Shown here: piece by piece, positions 49,869 through 58,428 of the stretch
How the letters are laid out: each line of letters opens with the position of its first letter
Position numbering within the stretch: position 1 is the stretch's first letter
From: JAKAGZ01 sp963783855
GTDB taxonomy: Bacteria > Bacteroidota > Ignavibacteria > Ignavibacteriales > Ignavibacteriaceae
NCBI GenBank assembly: GCA_963783855.1
Contig: CAWAPE010000007.1
Span: forward strand, 1 to 64,000
DNA length: 64,000 nucleotides
Reading direction: 5' to 3'
The notes under the pieces: generated by a model
Database searches by the model: none
Told to the model about the DNA's origin: nothing
The model's input: the letters and a program-made list of their open reading frames with translations, nothing else
Position numbers and translations under genes: made by a program

Positions 49869-50977
49869 AATAGCTTGTGCCTTTTTGCCGCAACATAAAG
49901 GACTTTATTTACCGTATCATTGTAGCTTAATCCAATTGTTCTTGCCGCTTTAGGGAAACAGGAATTATCTTCGATGTTTGGTAATATCCCGGGGATTGGG
50001 TTTATTTCTATAATGTTCGGAACATCATTAGCATCCAGTCTAACATCAATTCTGCTCCAGTCTTTGCAGCGCAAAGTTTTATAAGCTTTAAGAACAGTGT
50101 CCTTAATTTGTGTCTCAAGTTCCTTGCTGGTGTTTGCAGGGCAGGTAAAAACGTCCAGCGGATTTTCCCTGGTGTCCAGAATCCATTTAGCCTCATAAGA
50201 ATAAATCGGGATAAAATTTTCCGGAAAATCCTTATAGTTGATTTCTATTACGGGTAAGACTTCCGCCTCGTCATCATTCCCGAGTACAGCCACAGTAAAT
50301 TCTCTGCCTGGCAAAAATTCTTCAACTAATGCCGGCTGATCATATTCTGAAAGAACTCTTTCAATTTCTTTTTTAAGTTCTGCTTCATTTTGCACGAATG
50401 ATGTTGAAAATATTCCCTTACCGGATCCTTCTGAATATGGTTTTACTATCAGTGGAAATTTTAATCCATGGTTATTAATTTTTTCAACAGAATCGATTAG
50501 CAAAAATTTTGCGTTTGGTATTCCGTGATATGTTAGGACTTCTTTAGTTCTTGCTTTATCAAGACAGGTGGCAAGGGTTAAAGGATCTGAACCAGTGTAT
50601 GGAATACCAAGCATATCAAGCATTGCAGGAATCTGAGCTTCTCTGCTAATACCTTTAAGGCCTTCAGCAAAGTTAAAAACTATATCAGGAGAGGTCTCTT
50701 TTAGTTTTTCGAATGCAAGTTCATTAGCTTCAACTAAAACTACATCGTGATAAATTTCCAATGCAGCTTTAATTGAGTTGATCGTTTCCCATGTGTCCCA
50801 TTCAGCATAAGTGTCTATACTTTTTTCCGGTTGAACTTGAGTGTTTTTTGAATTAGGGGGTAGTTCTTGGAGGAAAGTTTCACTTTCTGGTTTCACATTG
50901 AAGGCTAACGCAACTTTCAATCGATCATTAAAGAGAGAAGATAAAATAATTTCTCCTTGATGTATTTTTTTTAACAA
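49865..50977 (-). CDS. ATP-grasp ligase, D-Ala-D-Ala-ligase-like (first)
   Basis: A 370-codon frame of the ATP-grasp/Ddl type. Blocks are PDIVFNFAEGLKGISREAQI, FPLIVKPYSEGSGKGIFSTS (ATP loop), PALVEEFLPGREFTVAVLG and NIIEINPIPGILPNIEDNS. The start is unclear: the frame opens at a TTG (50977) that overlaps the -7 box of the putative promoter, so translation must begin later. AAGGAG lies at 50958-50953, just before two ATT codons (50950, 50947), and the family begins near KVALAFN, where a TTG (50920) is available. I give the full frame but expect a start 30-57 bases downstream. Confidence 0.83.
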   Translation of the reverse strand: MLKKIHQGEIILSSLFNDRLKVALAFNVKPESETFLQELPPNSKNTQVQPEKSIDTYAEWDTWETINSIKAALEIYHDVVLVEANELAFEKLKETSPDIVFNFAEGLKGISREAQIPAMLDMLGIPYTGSDPLTLATCLDKARTKEVLTYHGIPNAKFLLIDSVEKINNHGLKFPLIVKPYSEGSGKGIFSTSFVQNEAELKKEIERVLSEYDQPALVEEFLPGREFTVAVLGNDDEAEVLPVIEINYKDFPENFIPIYSYEAKWILDTRENPLDVFTCPANTSKELETQIKDTVLKAYKTLRCKDWSRIDVRLDANDVPNIIEINPIPGILPNIEDNSCFPKAARTIGLSYNDTVNKVLYVAAKRHKLL

Positions 50978-51004
50978 ATATAACTAATAATATCTTTAAG
51001 TCAA
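50975..51004 (-). promoter_or_regulatory. Putative promoter of the ATP-grasp/kamA operon
   Basis: On the minus strand TTG (51004-51002), then exactly 19 bases, then TATATTTG (50982-50975). This matches the copper-cluster promoter at 31162-31191 exactly. The first ligase frame opens inside the -7 box. Confidence 0.55.
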
Positions 51005-51204
51005 CAATTTTATTAATCATTCAAAATATTTTTTCTTGATCGATTTTAAATTTTTTTCTTTAAAAGTTCATGAAAAACATGAATTGATCAGAAATTTAAG
51101 AACAAAGTTATAACTAAAATAATAATTAACAAATAGAATGCAATTATTTTTTTTCAAAAGTGGAAGTTGCCAGAAAATGGATTGATCAAATTTTTAAAAC
51201 ATTA

Positions 51205-53415
51205 TCATGCAATCTTTGCGTACTCAAGATTATTTGAGTAATATTTTAAAAGATTTTCTCTTAGTAGAGAATATTTTTCTGACTGAAGGTGAGGATCATC
51301 GTTTATTATTTTGAATGCAGAAGCTTTGGCAGATTTAATGATGTCGGAGTCGTTTATTATATCTATAAATTTTAAATCAGGGAATCCACTCTGTCTTGTT
51401 CCGAAAATATCACCCGGTCCTCTTAATTTTAGATCAATTTCTGCAACTTTAAACCCATCAGTAAACTTTTCCATGGTTTGTAAGCGCAAAGCGGCCTTAT
51501 TTTTTTCAATTTGCGATGATGATAAGTACTCAATCTCAAAATTCATATGATTATTTGCGGCGGCATACTCATCTTTGGTTACCAATATGCAATATGCCTG
51601 TTGTTTTCCTCTTCCGACACGTCCGCGTAGCTGGTGTAATTGTGAAAGACCGAATCTGTGAGCATCATTAATAAGTATAATGTTGGCGTCAGGTATGTCA
51701 ATTCCAACTTCAATAACTGTTGTACTGATTAAAACATCGTACTTTTTTGCCAAAAACAGCATCATAACTTCTTCTTTTTCCTGCCACCTCATTCTACCGT
51801 GAATCAGCCCGAGTTTCAGATCTCTTAAATATGTGTTTTGTAATTCTTTATAGTAGGTCTCTGCAGCCTTCAGCTCAATTTTTTCAGATTCTTCAACAAG
51901 AGGATAAACTATAAATGATTGATAACCTTCCCGGGTTTTGTCGGATATATACTTATATATAGCAGGGAGCTTATTTTCTCCACGCAGCAATGTTTTGATA
52001 GGTTTACGGTTTTTAGGCATTTCATCAATAATTGAAAGATCAAGGTCCGCGTAAATTGTCATAGAAAGAGTTCTGGGAATTGGGGTAGCGCTCATAACCA
52101 GCACATCAGGAACTTTACCTTTTGTCCGAAGTTTTGCTCTTTGTGCTACTCCGAACCTGTGTTGTTCATCAACAATTACAAGACCGACGTTTTTGAAGTT
52201 GACATCTTCTTCAAACAATGCGTGTGTTCCAATTATAATATTGGCATTTTGAAGTTCATCGTTCTGCATTTTTTTCTTTTTTGCTGAATTCCTTTGTCCC
52301 CCCAGAAGAAGGCTTACTCTTATTTCTCTTTCTTTAGATATGTCTGTAAATATTTTCATCATTTTCGATATGTTTTTAGCATGCTGGTCGGCTAAAATTT
52401 CCGTTGGAGCCATTAGAACAGCCTGGTAATCATTATCGATAGCAATAAGCATTGAAATTAATGCTACAATAGTTTTTCCCGATCCAACATCTCCCTGTAG
52501 AAGTCTGTTCATTGGTGATGATGAAAGCATGTCCTTTTTTATTTCACTCAGCACTTTTATCTGGGCTTTTGTTAAATCAAAAGGAAGGGTTTTCAAAAAA
52601 TCAGGGACCAGGTTTGTTTTTATCTCCATGGATGGTCCGCTTAGTTTCGTTTTATAATTATATTTCCTGAGGGCTACAAGCAGTTCCAGGTAAAATATTT
52701 CTTCAAATTTAAAACGTTTTCTCGCGTCGTTCAGTTTCTCTTTATTTTCCGGATAATGGAAATTTTTAACTGCGTCAATGATTGAAATCAGATTATGTTC
52801 TTTTATTATCTTTTCTGGAAGATTTTCTTCAAGATAGTCAGCAAAGTTTTCAACTGCGTTGCTTATAATTCTTCTTAAGGAAAAATCACCAATGTTTTTA
52901 TTTCGTAGTTCTTTAGGAATCCTGTAAAATGGAATTATTTTTCCGGTATTCAGAAAATTCCTGGATTCGTCTTCCGACATTCGGTCAAAATCCGGGTGAG
53001 TAAACTGAAGATTGCCATATTTTGATTTTACCGGCTTGCCCGAAATAGCGAAAGTATCATCTTCGTGAAAAACACTAGCGAAATATTTTACTCCCTGGAA
53101 CCATGTACATTCAAAAAATCCGGTCTGATCTCTGAACTGAACTTTCAGAATCTCTCTTTTACCGAACCTGCGTTTTTCCACATCCTCAACCTTTGCAATA
53201 ATTGTCAGTTCTCCGTCGTAGCCATTTAAAATATGGCCATATGCTTTTGCAGCTGTAAGTGTGGTGGTTCTGTCCAGGTGCCGGGAGGGAAAATAAAACA
53301 GAATGTCCCGGATTGTTTCGATGCCAATTTTCCTGAAAGATTCAGCACGTTTTGGCCCGACGGATTTAATATACTGTATAGACTGGCTTAATATTTTTTC
53401 ATTCCTGTTTTTCAT
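51205..53415 (-). CDS. recG: ATP-dependent DNA helicase RecG
   Basis: A 736-residue superfamily 2 helicase. The N-terminal wedge/OB domain is present, then Walker A LLQGDVGSGKTIVALISML near residue 310, the DEQH box VIVDEQHRFGVAQRAKLRTK, motif III VMSATPIPRTLSM, and motif VI VGRGKQQAYCILV. RecG remodels stalled forks and branches Holliday-like junctions. It is encoded alone, on the minus strand, with no obvious partners. It is slightly longer than the E. coli protein (693 residues). Confidence 0.95.
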   Translation of the reverse strand: MKNRNEKILSQSIQYIKSVGPKRAESFRKIGIETIRDILFYFPSRHLDRTTTLTAAKAYGHILNGYDGELTIIAKVEDVEKRRFGKREILKVQFRDQTGFFECTWFQGVKYFASVFHEDDTFAISGKPVKSKYGNLQFTHPDFDRMSEDESRNFLNTGKIIPFYRIPKELRNKNIGDFSLRRIISNAVENFADYLEENLPEKIIKEHNLISIIDAVKNFHYPENKEKLNDARKRFKFEEIFYLELLVALRKYNYKTKLSGPSMEIKTNLVPDFLKTLPFDLTKAQIKVLSEIKKDMLSSSPMNRLLQGDVGSGKTIVALISMLIAIDNDYQAVLMAPTEILADQHAKNISKMMKIFTDISKEREIRVSLLLGGQRNSAKKKKMQNDELQNANIIIGTHALFEEDVNFKNVGLVIVDEQHRFGVAQRAKLRTKGKVPDVLVMSATPIPRTLSMTIYADLDLSIIDEMPKNRKPIKTLLRGENKLPAIYKYISDKTREGYQSFIVYPLVEESEKIELKAAETYYKELQNTYLRDLKLGLIHGRMRWQEKEEVMMLFLAKKYDVLISTTVIEVGIDIPDANIILINDAHRFGLSQLHQLRGRVGRGKQQAYCILVTKDEYAAANNHMNFEIEYLSSSQIEKNKAALRLQTMEKFTDGFKVAEIDLKLRGPGDIFGTRQSGFPDLKFIDIINDSDIIKSAKASAFKIINDDPHLQSEKYSLLRENLLKYYSNNLEYAKIA

Positions 53416-53455
53416 CAGAGTGAAAAATACTGTAAGGTTTGGGCAATTACAATAA

Positions 53456-53489
53456 TTTGCGGTATTTCAATATTTCTTTGTTAAATTTG
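53456..53489 (+). promoter_or_regulatory. Putative promoter of the GNAT-dgt pair
   Basis: TTTG (53456-53459), 22 bases, then TAAATTTG (53482-53489), matching the Bacteroidota consensus apart from a slightly long spacer. It lies 26 bases before the GNAT start codon. Confidence 0.45.
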
Positions 53490-53514
53490 CAAAGAAATAA
53501 AGGTAATTGAATAT

Positions 53515-54051
53515 ATGTTTGAATTAAAAACGGAAAGACTCAGAATTCTTCCTTTGAATATAGACCAGGTAAAGTTACTGAAAGATAATCCAGCCCAGCT
53601 CGAAGAAAACCTCTTCCTTAATGAAAGTCACAAAGAAAAATATGATGATATAATGGAAAAAGAAATAGGAGAGGTCTTTGAGACGGTAATAAAGAAAATG
53701 GGACAGAATCCTTTTAATTATACGTGGTTCACAATGTGGCAAATAATATCCAAAGAAGAAAATAAAATAATAGGTCTGTGTGGATTCAATGGGATGCCTG
53801 ATATGAATGGGGAAGTAGAAATCGGCTATGCGTTAAAACCAAATTATCAGAAAAGAGGATATATGCCTGAGGTGATGAAGGAATTTATGCGGTATGCATT
53901 TATGCACGCAAAGGTAAAAGCATTAAGGGCCCAGACTCCGACGGATTATATTTCCTCGCAAAAAATATTAATTGAATTTGGATTTAAAAAAGCTTCTGAA
54001 GTAGAGGGTATTATTACCTGGAAACTCGGGAATCCCAATTTGAAAACTTAA
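53515..54051 (+). CDS. GNAT acetyltransferase, RimJ/RimL-like
   Basis: A 178-residue acetyltransferase. It opens with MFELKTERLRILPLNIDQVK and has IIGLCGFNGMPDMNGEVEIG, then YALKPNYQKRGYMPEVMKEF (acetyl-CoA loop) and VKALRAQTPTDYISSQKILI. This is the RimJ/RimL-type plan. The following gene (dgt) starts 15 bases later, with its ribosome site immediately after this gene's stop. The acetylated substrate is unknown. Confidence 0.85.
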   Translation: MFELKTERLRILPLNIDQVKLLKDNPAQLEENLFLNESHKEKYDDIMEKEIGEVFETVIKKMGQNPFNYTWFTMWQIISKEENKIIGLCGFNGMPDMNGEVEIGYALKPNYQKRGYMPEVMKEFMRYAFMHAKVKALRAQTPTDYISSQKILIEFGFKKASEVEGIITWKLGNPNLKT

Positions 54052-54065
54052 ACGGAGATTTTGAC

Positions 54066-55427
54066 TTGGAATGGAAAAGACTCTTATCTAAAAAATTACT
54101 TGGTCATAAAGTTGAAACATCTACGGATGGCAGAAGCCAGTTTCAACGGGATTTTGACAGAATTGTTTTTAGTTCTGCTTTCCGCAGGTTGCAGGATAAG
54201 ACACAAGTCTTTCCGATGCCTGAATCTGATTATGTACATACCAGACTGACGCACAGTCTGGAAGTCTCTTGTGTGGGAAGATCACTTGGTAATTTGGTTG
54301 GCAAAAAGATATTGGACAGAAACAAAAAACTGGAAAAAGAATTTACACAGTTTCATTTCGGTGAGATTGTTGCCTCCGCCTGTCTTGCTCACGATATAGG
54401 GAATCCTCCGTTTGGACACTCGGGTGAGGATGCAATAGCTGAATATTTCAGAAATGGAAACGGGAAAGCTTTCCGGAAAAAATTAACAGCAAAACAATGG
54501 ACAGATCTCACAAAGTTTGAAGGCAATGCGCAGGGTTTCAGAATAATTACCCGGCTTCAGAACCCAACGATTATTGGAGGCTTGAAACTATCGTGTGCTA
54601 CTCTTGCGGCATTTACCAAGTATCCGAAAGAATCTCTTACAGAAAAAGAAAATAAAGTAAAAGTTCACAAAGAAAAACTGTATAAGAAATACGGATTTTT
54701 CCAGTCGGAGAAGGAACTCTTTAAGGAAGTCGCTAAGGAAACCGGTCTGCTCCCTAAAGCAGGTTATAAAAATTCATTATTCTGGAACAGGCATCCCCTT
54801 GCATTTCTTGTTGAGGCTGCGGATGATATTTGTTACAGGGTAATGGATCTTGAGGATGGTTTCAGGCTAAGTCTTTTATCCTTCGTAGAAACAGAAGAAC
54901 TTTTAATGTCCCTGAAAGGAAAGTCAGAATTGCATTTGTATAATGAAAGAAATGAAAACGATAAGATTGGATACCTGCGGGCAAAAGCGATCAGCGAACT
55001 GGTTAAAAGTCTCTCGGATGCTTTTGCGGATGAGGAAAAATCAATTTTATTCGGTAGGCTCAATAAAGATCTGATATCATTAATTCCTATGTCCGGTCCG
55101 CTGGAAGAAATTAAAAAAGTTTCCATTGAAAAAATTTACTCTATGAGAGGTGTAGTGGAAAGGGAAGCCGCCGGTTTTGAAGTTCTTGACGGATTGCTGG
55201 ATACATTTATTTCTGCGGTAAATGAATTTGCCGAAGACAAAATTTCTCCCAAGAATAAAACAATTATTAAACTTCTTCCTAAACAATTTCTTGGCGATTA
55301 TGGAAAACCGGATGAAGATATTTATACGAGGTTGTTGAAGATTACAGATTTTGTTTCGGGAATGACTGATTCCTACGCGGTTTCATTATTCAGGAAGATT
55401 AAAGGCATTTCTTTGCCTAACAGATAG
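54066..55427 (+). CDS. dgt: Deoxyguanosinetriphosphate triphosphohydrolase (Dgt family)
   Basis: A 453-residue HD-domain dNTPase. SAFRRLQDKTQVFPMPESDY leads into the first metal-ligand segment RLTHSLEVSCVGRSLG, followed by ASACLAHDIGNPPFGHSGED near residue 108 (the HD pair). A second Asp (EAADDICYRVMDLEDG) further along completes the metal site. It cleaves dNTPs to nucleosides plus triphosphate. The start is a TTG at 54066 with GGAGA eight bases upstream, and there is no in-frame ATG nearby. Dgt enzymes also serve as antiphage defence in some bacteria, but here the context is housekeeping. Confidence 0.93.
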   Translation: MEWKRLLSKKLLGHKVETSTDGRSQFQRDFDRIVFSSAFRRLQDKTQVFPMPESDYVHTRLTHSLEVSCVGRSLGNLVGKKILDRNKKLEKEFTQFHFGEIVASACLAHDIGNPPFGHSGEDAIAEYFRNGNGKAFRKKLTAKQWTDLTKFEGNAQGFRIITRLQNPTIIGGLKLSCATLAAFTKYPKESLTEKENKVKVHKEKLYKKYGFFQSEKELFKEVAKETGLLPKAGYKNSLFWNRHPLAFLVEAADDICYRVMDLEDGFRLSLLSFVETEELLMSLKGKSELHLYNERNENDKIGYLRAKAISELVKSLSDAFADEEKSILFGRLNKDLISLIPMSGPLEEIKKVSIEKIYSMRGVVEREAAGFEVLDGLLDTFISAVNEFAEDKISPKNKTIIKLLPKQFLGDYGKPDEDIYTRLLKITDFVSGMTDSYAVSLFRKIKGISLPNR

Positions 55428-55449
55428 GAGAATCGGCACAAGGATCTAT

Positions 55450-55917
55450 CTAAAAGCTATAACCGAGGCTAAAGCCGCCAAAGAACACAAATTTTTTGTT
55501 ATAATAAAATGGTGTAAAGGCGGTTCTGAAATTCATTCCGCGCTCGTTTTGTATTCCAAGTGCAATTACTCCGGTAGGTATAGCCGAGTTATCAGTAAAA
55601 TTACCAAGATTCCCAAAATTTAAAGGAGCTGAAAAAAAAGTCTCCCCGAGACCAATTTCTACAAAATTATTATTAATATTTATCCTGTAATTGAATAACA
55701 CAGGAAAGGCCTTTATTGTGCCTGATGCTGAAGGGAGCAACATTATTCCTGCCCTTGCACCAAAATTATTAATCAGAGTACGGTCATAGTTTATAGAATA
55801 AGCACCACCATTTCCCCCGAATTCAAAAAATATCAAATTTTTATTGTCCCGGATTTGGGCGCGTATTCCATGAGATAAGCAGAGAGTCATTAGAATAATC
55901 AAACAAATATACTTCAC
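55450..55917 (-). CDS. Small exported beta-rich protein, probably outer membrane
   Basis: A 155-residue protein with a signal peptide (KYICLIILMTLCLSHGIRAQ). The body is a run of alternating strands with aromatic ends (IFFEFGGNGGAYSINYDRTL, NNFGARAGIMLLPS, RINI, FVEIGLGETFF) and a final KFVFFGGFSLGYSF. This pattern is that of a small outer-membrane beta-barrel. No family is recognised. It sits convergent with dgt and upstream of gpsA. Confidence 0.75.
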   Translation of the reverse strand: MKYICLIILMTLCLSHGIRAQIRDNKNLIFFEFGGNGGAYSINYDRTLINNFGARAGIMLLPSASGTIKAFPVLFNYRININNNFVEIGLGETFFSAPLNFGNLGNFTDNSAIPTGVIALGIQNERGMNFRTAFTPFYYNKKFVFFGGFSLGYSF

Positions 55918-55954
55918 CGAAGTCCCCTAAAATTCTTTTAAATAATAAAGAGAA

Positions 55955-56950
55955 TTATTCCATTTTCATATCGCGTGTCATTAGATCTGTTGTGGCCTTT
56001 ACAGGATCTTTATCTTCGAATAAAATTTTATAAACTTCTGAAGTAATGGGAACTTCAACTTTATGCTTTATAGCAAGTTGAGAAGCCGATCTGCTTGTCT
56101 CCACACCTTCGGCAACCATTTGCATGGATTTTAACACGGCCTTTAATTTCTTACCGCCACCTATTTGCTCGCCGACGTAGCGGTTACGGCTGTGTTTGCT
56201 CATACAGGTTACAATCAGGTCGCCCATTCCGGATAATCCTGCAAAGGTTTCCGGCTGCGAACCAAGTGCAATTCCGAGCCGGGAAATTTCGGCAATACCT
56301 CTTGTCATAATTGCTGCTTTAGTGTTATCTCCGAATTTCGCTCCGTCAATAATTCCGGCACCAATTGCTATCACATTTTTAAATGCGCCGCCAAGTTCAA
56401 CTCCTAGAATATCAGTTGAACCATAGACTCTGAAATACGAAGTAATAAATGCTGCTTGTATCGATTTAGTTGTTTCTTCATTTGTTGAGGCTGCAACTAC
56501 AGCAGTTGGAATTCTTTTGCTTACTTCTTCTGCATGGCTGGGGCCCGAAAGAACACCAATTTGTTCAGGGGAGATGGATGGAATTTCATCGTGAAGCATT
56601 TGCGACATCGTAAGCAGTGAATTGATTTCAATTCCTTTTGAGACACTTACAAGTATAGAATTCTTAAGTTCCGAAGGCTGAACCTTTTTAATTACGCTTC
56701 TTAAGTATTGTGCTGGTACTGCGAGCACAATCATATTCTTATCCGATACGGATTCATCCAGATCGTGGGTAATATTTATTTCTTTGGGAATTTTAAAACC
56801 GGGAAGATAGCGGTCATTTATTCTGCTTTTCTGCAATATCTTGGAATAATTTTTTTTGTATTCCCAGAGAGTAACATTGTGTCCGTTATAATGAAGCAGA
56901 ACAGCCAGGGTAGTGCCCCAGCCACCTGCACCTAAAACTGAAATTTTCAT
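55955..56950 (-). CDS. gpsA: Glycerol-3-phosphate dehydrogenase (NAD(P)+)
   Basis: A 331-residue cytosolic dehydrogenase that makes sn-glycerol-3-phosphate for lipid synthesis. The Rossmann motif VLGAGGWGTTLAVLLHYNGH is at the N-terminus, with SVSKGIEINSLLTMSQML, LSGPSHAEEVSKRIPTAVVA, and the C-terminal signature ELGGAFKNVIAIGAGIIDGA. It precedes, on the same strand, the gene for PlsY (3 bases apart), which uses its product, so the two form a functional pair. Confidence 0.95.
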   Translation of the reverse strand: MKISVLGAGGWGTTLAVLLHYNGHNVTLWEYKKNYSKILQKSRINDRYLPGFKIPKEINITHDLDESVSDKNMIVLAVPAQYLRSVIKKVQPSELKNSILVSVSKGIEINSLLTMSQMLHDEIPSISPEQIGVLSGPSHAEEVSKRIPTAVVAASTNEETTKSIQAAFITSYFRVYGSTDILGVELGGAFKNVIAIGAGIIDGAKFGDNTKAAIMTRGIAEISRLGIALGSQPETFAGLSGMGDLIVTCMSKHSRNRYVGEQIGGGKKLKAVLKSMQMVAEGVETSRSASQLAIKHKVEVPITSEVYKILFEDKDPVKATTDLMTRDMKME

Positions 56951-56953
56951 TTT

Positions 56954-57631
56954 TTAGTTTTGAGCAGAATTTTTCTTTTTTGAAAAACTAATTTTGTTTT
57001 CGCTGCCGTTAATCAAACGCACAACGTTTTTGCGATGTGTAAATATTACAAGTAAAGAAAGTGCAATTATAAATGGAAGTATAGTATGATATCCCTGGAT
57101 ATCAACGTTAAATATATTTTCACGAACTACCAGCGCCAAAGGAACAACTATAGCTGCAACAATAGAGCCGAGAGAAATATATTTTGAAAATGTCACTACT
57201 AATAGGAATGCACCGACAGCAATGAGCATATCAACGGTTGCTATGACAAGCAGCATTCCAAGTGCAGTAGCAATACCTTTTCCGCCTTTGAAGCCAGCAA
57301 AGACAGTCCATATGTGTCCAATAACTGCAGCAATACCGGCTATGATTTGAACCAATGTGAAATCATCAAATGGAGTAGCGTTGTTGAAAGGTATAGTTCC
57401 CTGGAACAAACGTGCAACAACAATTACAGCTATGACACCTTTCATAGCGTCTAAAAGCATTACAAAAACTCCATGCTTCCATCCGAGAACACGCATTACA
57501 TTTGTGCCGCCCGCGTTACCGCTGCCGTAATCACGAATATCAATTCCTCTTGCCATCTTACTTACAATTATGCTTGTAGGAATTGAACCAACCAGGTATG
57601 ATAAAACTATTATTGCTAATAAAACGAGCAT
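56954..57631 (-). CDS. plsY: Glycerol-3-phosphate acyltransferase PlsY
   Basis: A 225-residue inner-membrane protein with five hydrophobic segments. The PlsY motifs are present: SIPTSIIVSKMARGIDIRDY, then GSGNAGGTNVMRVLGWKHG, and AGFKGGKGIATALGMLL. It uses acyl-phosphate to acylate glycerol-3-phosphate, the first step of phospholipid synthesis. It is followed directly by gpsA on the same strand. The C-terminal tail, NGSENKISFSKKKNSAQN, is hydrophilic and longer than usual. Confidence 0.93.
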   Translation of the reverse strand: MLVLLAIIVLSYLVGSIPTSIIVSKMARGIDIRDYGSGNAGGTNVMRVLGWKHGVFVMLLDAMKGVIAVIVVARLFQGTIPFNNATPFDDFTLVQIIAGIAAVIGHIWTVFAGFKGGKGIATALGMLLVIATVDMLIAVGAFLLVVTFSKYISLGSIVAAIVVPLALVVRENIFNVDIQGYHTILPFIIALSLLVIFTHRKNVVRLINGSENKISFSKKKNSAQN

Positions 57632-57756
57632 ATTTAATCCATTGTAATCTATAAGCTACTAACCTAAATACATTATCGGTTAAATTCAATATATTATTTA
57701 GGCTATAATTTGATTTTTGCCCATAATGGCCATTTTTACATTAGATGCGGGCTATA

Positions 57757-58428
57757 TTAAATTAGTTTCTTTAATAATTCAATATCAGATTTAGTCGTTA
57801 CCTTAAAATTAAGCAAAGAGCCATCCGAAATGTAAATCTTCTTTTTCAGTCTTTTTACAAGCATTGACTCGTCCGTTCCATAAAAATGCTCTTTTTGTGC
57901 TTTTTCCATAGCATTTTGTAAAACCCCAAATGTGAAAATTTGTGGGGTCTGAACATAATAAATCTGGTTTCTATCTATATATGAGTGAACTGTATCATTG
58001 CCTTTGATAATTGTATCACCGGCTTTAACACAAACAAGGGCATTTCCTTTCTTTTCGGCTGTTTTAATGGCATTTGTCAGGACTTGTTGCGGAAGCAGGG
58101 GACGTGCAGCATCGTGTACAATTACCAGATCTTTCTTCTCTGCCTTAATTGACTGTAAACCATTATAAACAGAATCCTGCCTTTTTTTACCCCCGGTAAC
58201 AATTTTTTTTAACTTTGTAAGCTTGTATTTTTTTTTGAGCGTTTCAAGAACAGGAAAATAGGAAGGATGTGCCGCAACAATTATTTCATTAACCAGCTTG
58301 TTTTTTTGGAAAGTCTCGAGTGTGTAGACAATTAATTCCTTTCCTTTAAACTTTAAATATTGCTTGGGAGCGGCTGCACCGCTCCTAAGCCCTTTACCAC
58401 CTGCTGGGATTATTGCAAATGTTTTCAT
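57757..58428 (-). CDS. ispD: 2-C-methyl-D-erythritol 4-phosphate cytidylyltransferase
   Basis: A 223-residue CTP-dependent enzyme of the MEP isoprenoid pathway. The nucleotide-binding start is FAIIPAGGKGLRSGAAAPKQ, then GGKKRQDSVYNGLQSI, VIVHDAARPLLPQQVL and RNQIYYVQTPQIFTFGVLQN. The last stop overlaps the following gene's start by four bases (queA's stop is at 58425), so ispD and queA are translationally coupled. Confidence 0.94.
   Translation of the reverse strand: MKTFAIIPAGGKGLRSGAAAPKQYLKFKGKELIVYTLETFQKNKLVNEIIVAAHPSYFPVLETLKKKYKLTKLKKIVTGGKKRQDSVYNGLQSIKAEKKDLVIVHDAARPLLPQQVLTNAIKTAEKKGNALVCVKAGDTIIKGNDTVHSYIDRNQIYYVQTPQIFTFGVLQNAMEKAQKEHFYGTDESMLVKRLKKKIYISDGSLLNFKVTTKSDIELLKKLI

Noticed and set aside
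54066..55427. Dgt as part of an antiphage defence system
   Set aside because: Some Dgt enzymes act in defence, but here it is paired with a GNAT among core genes, with no other defence genes nearby.
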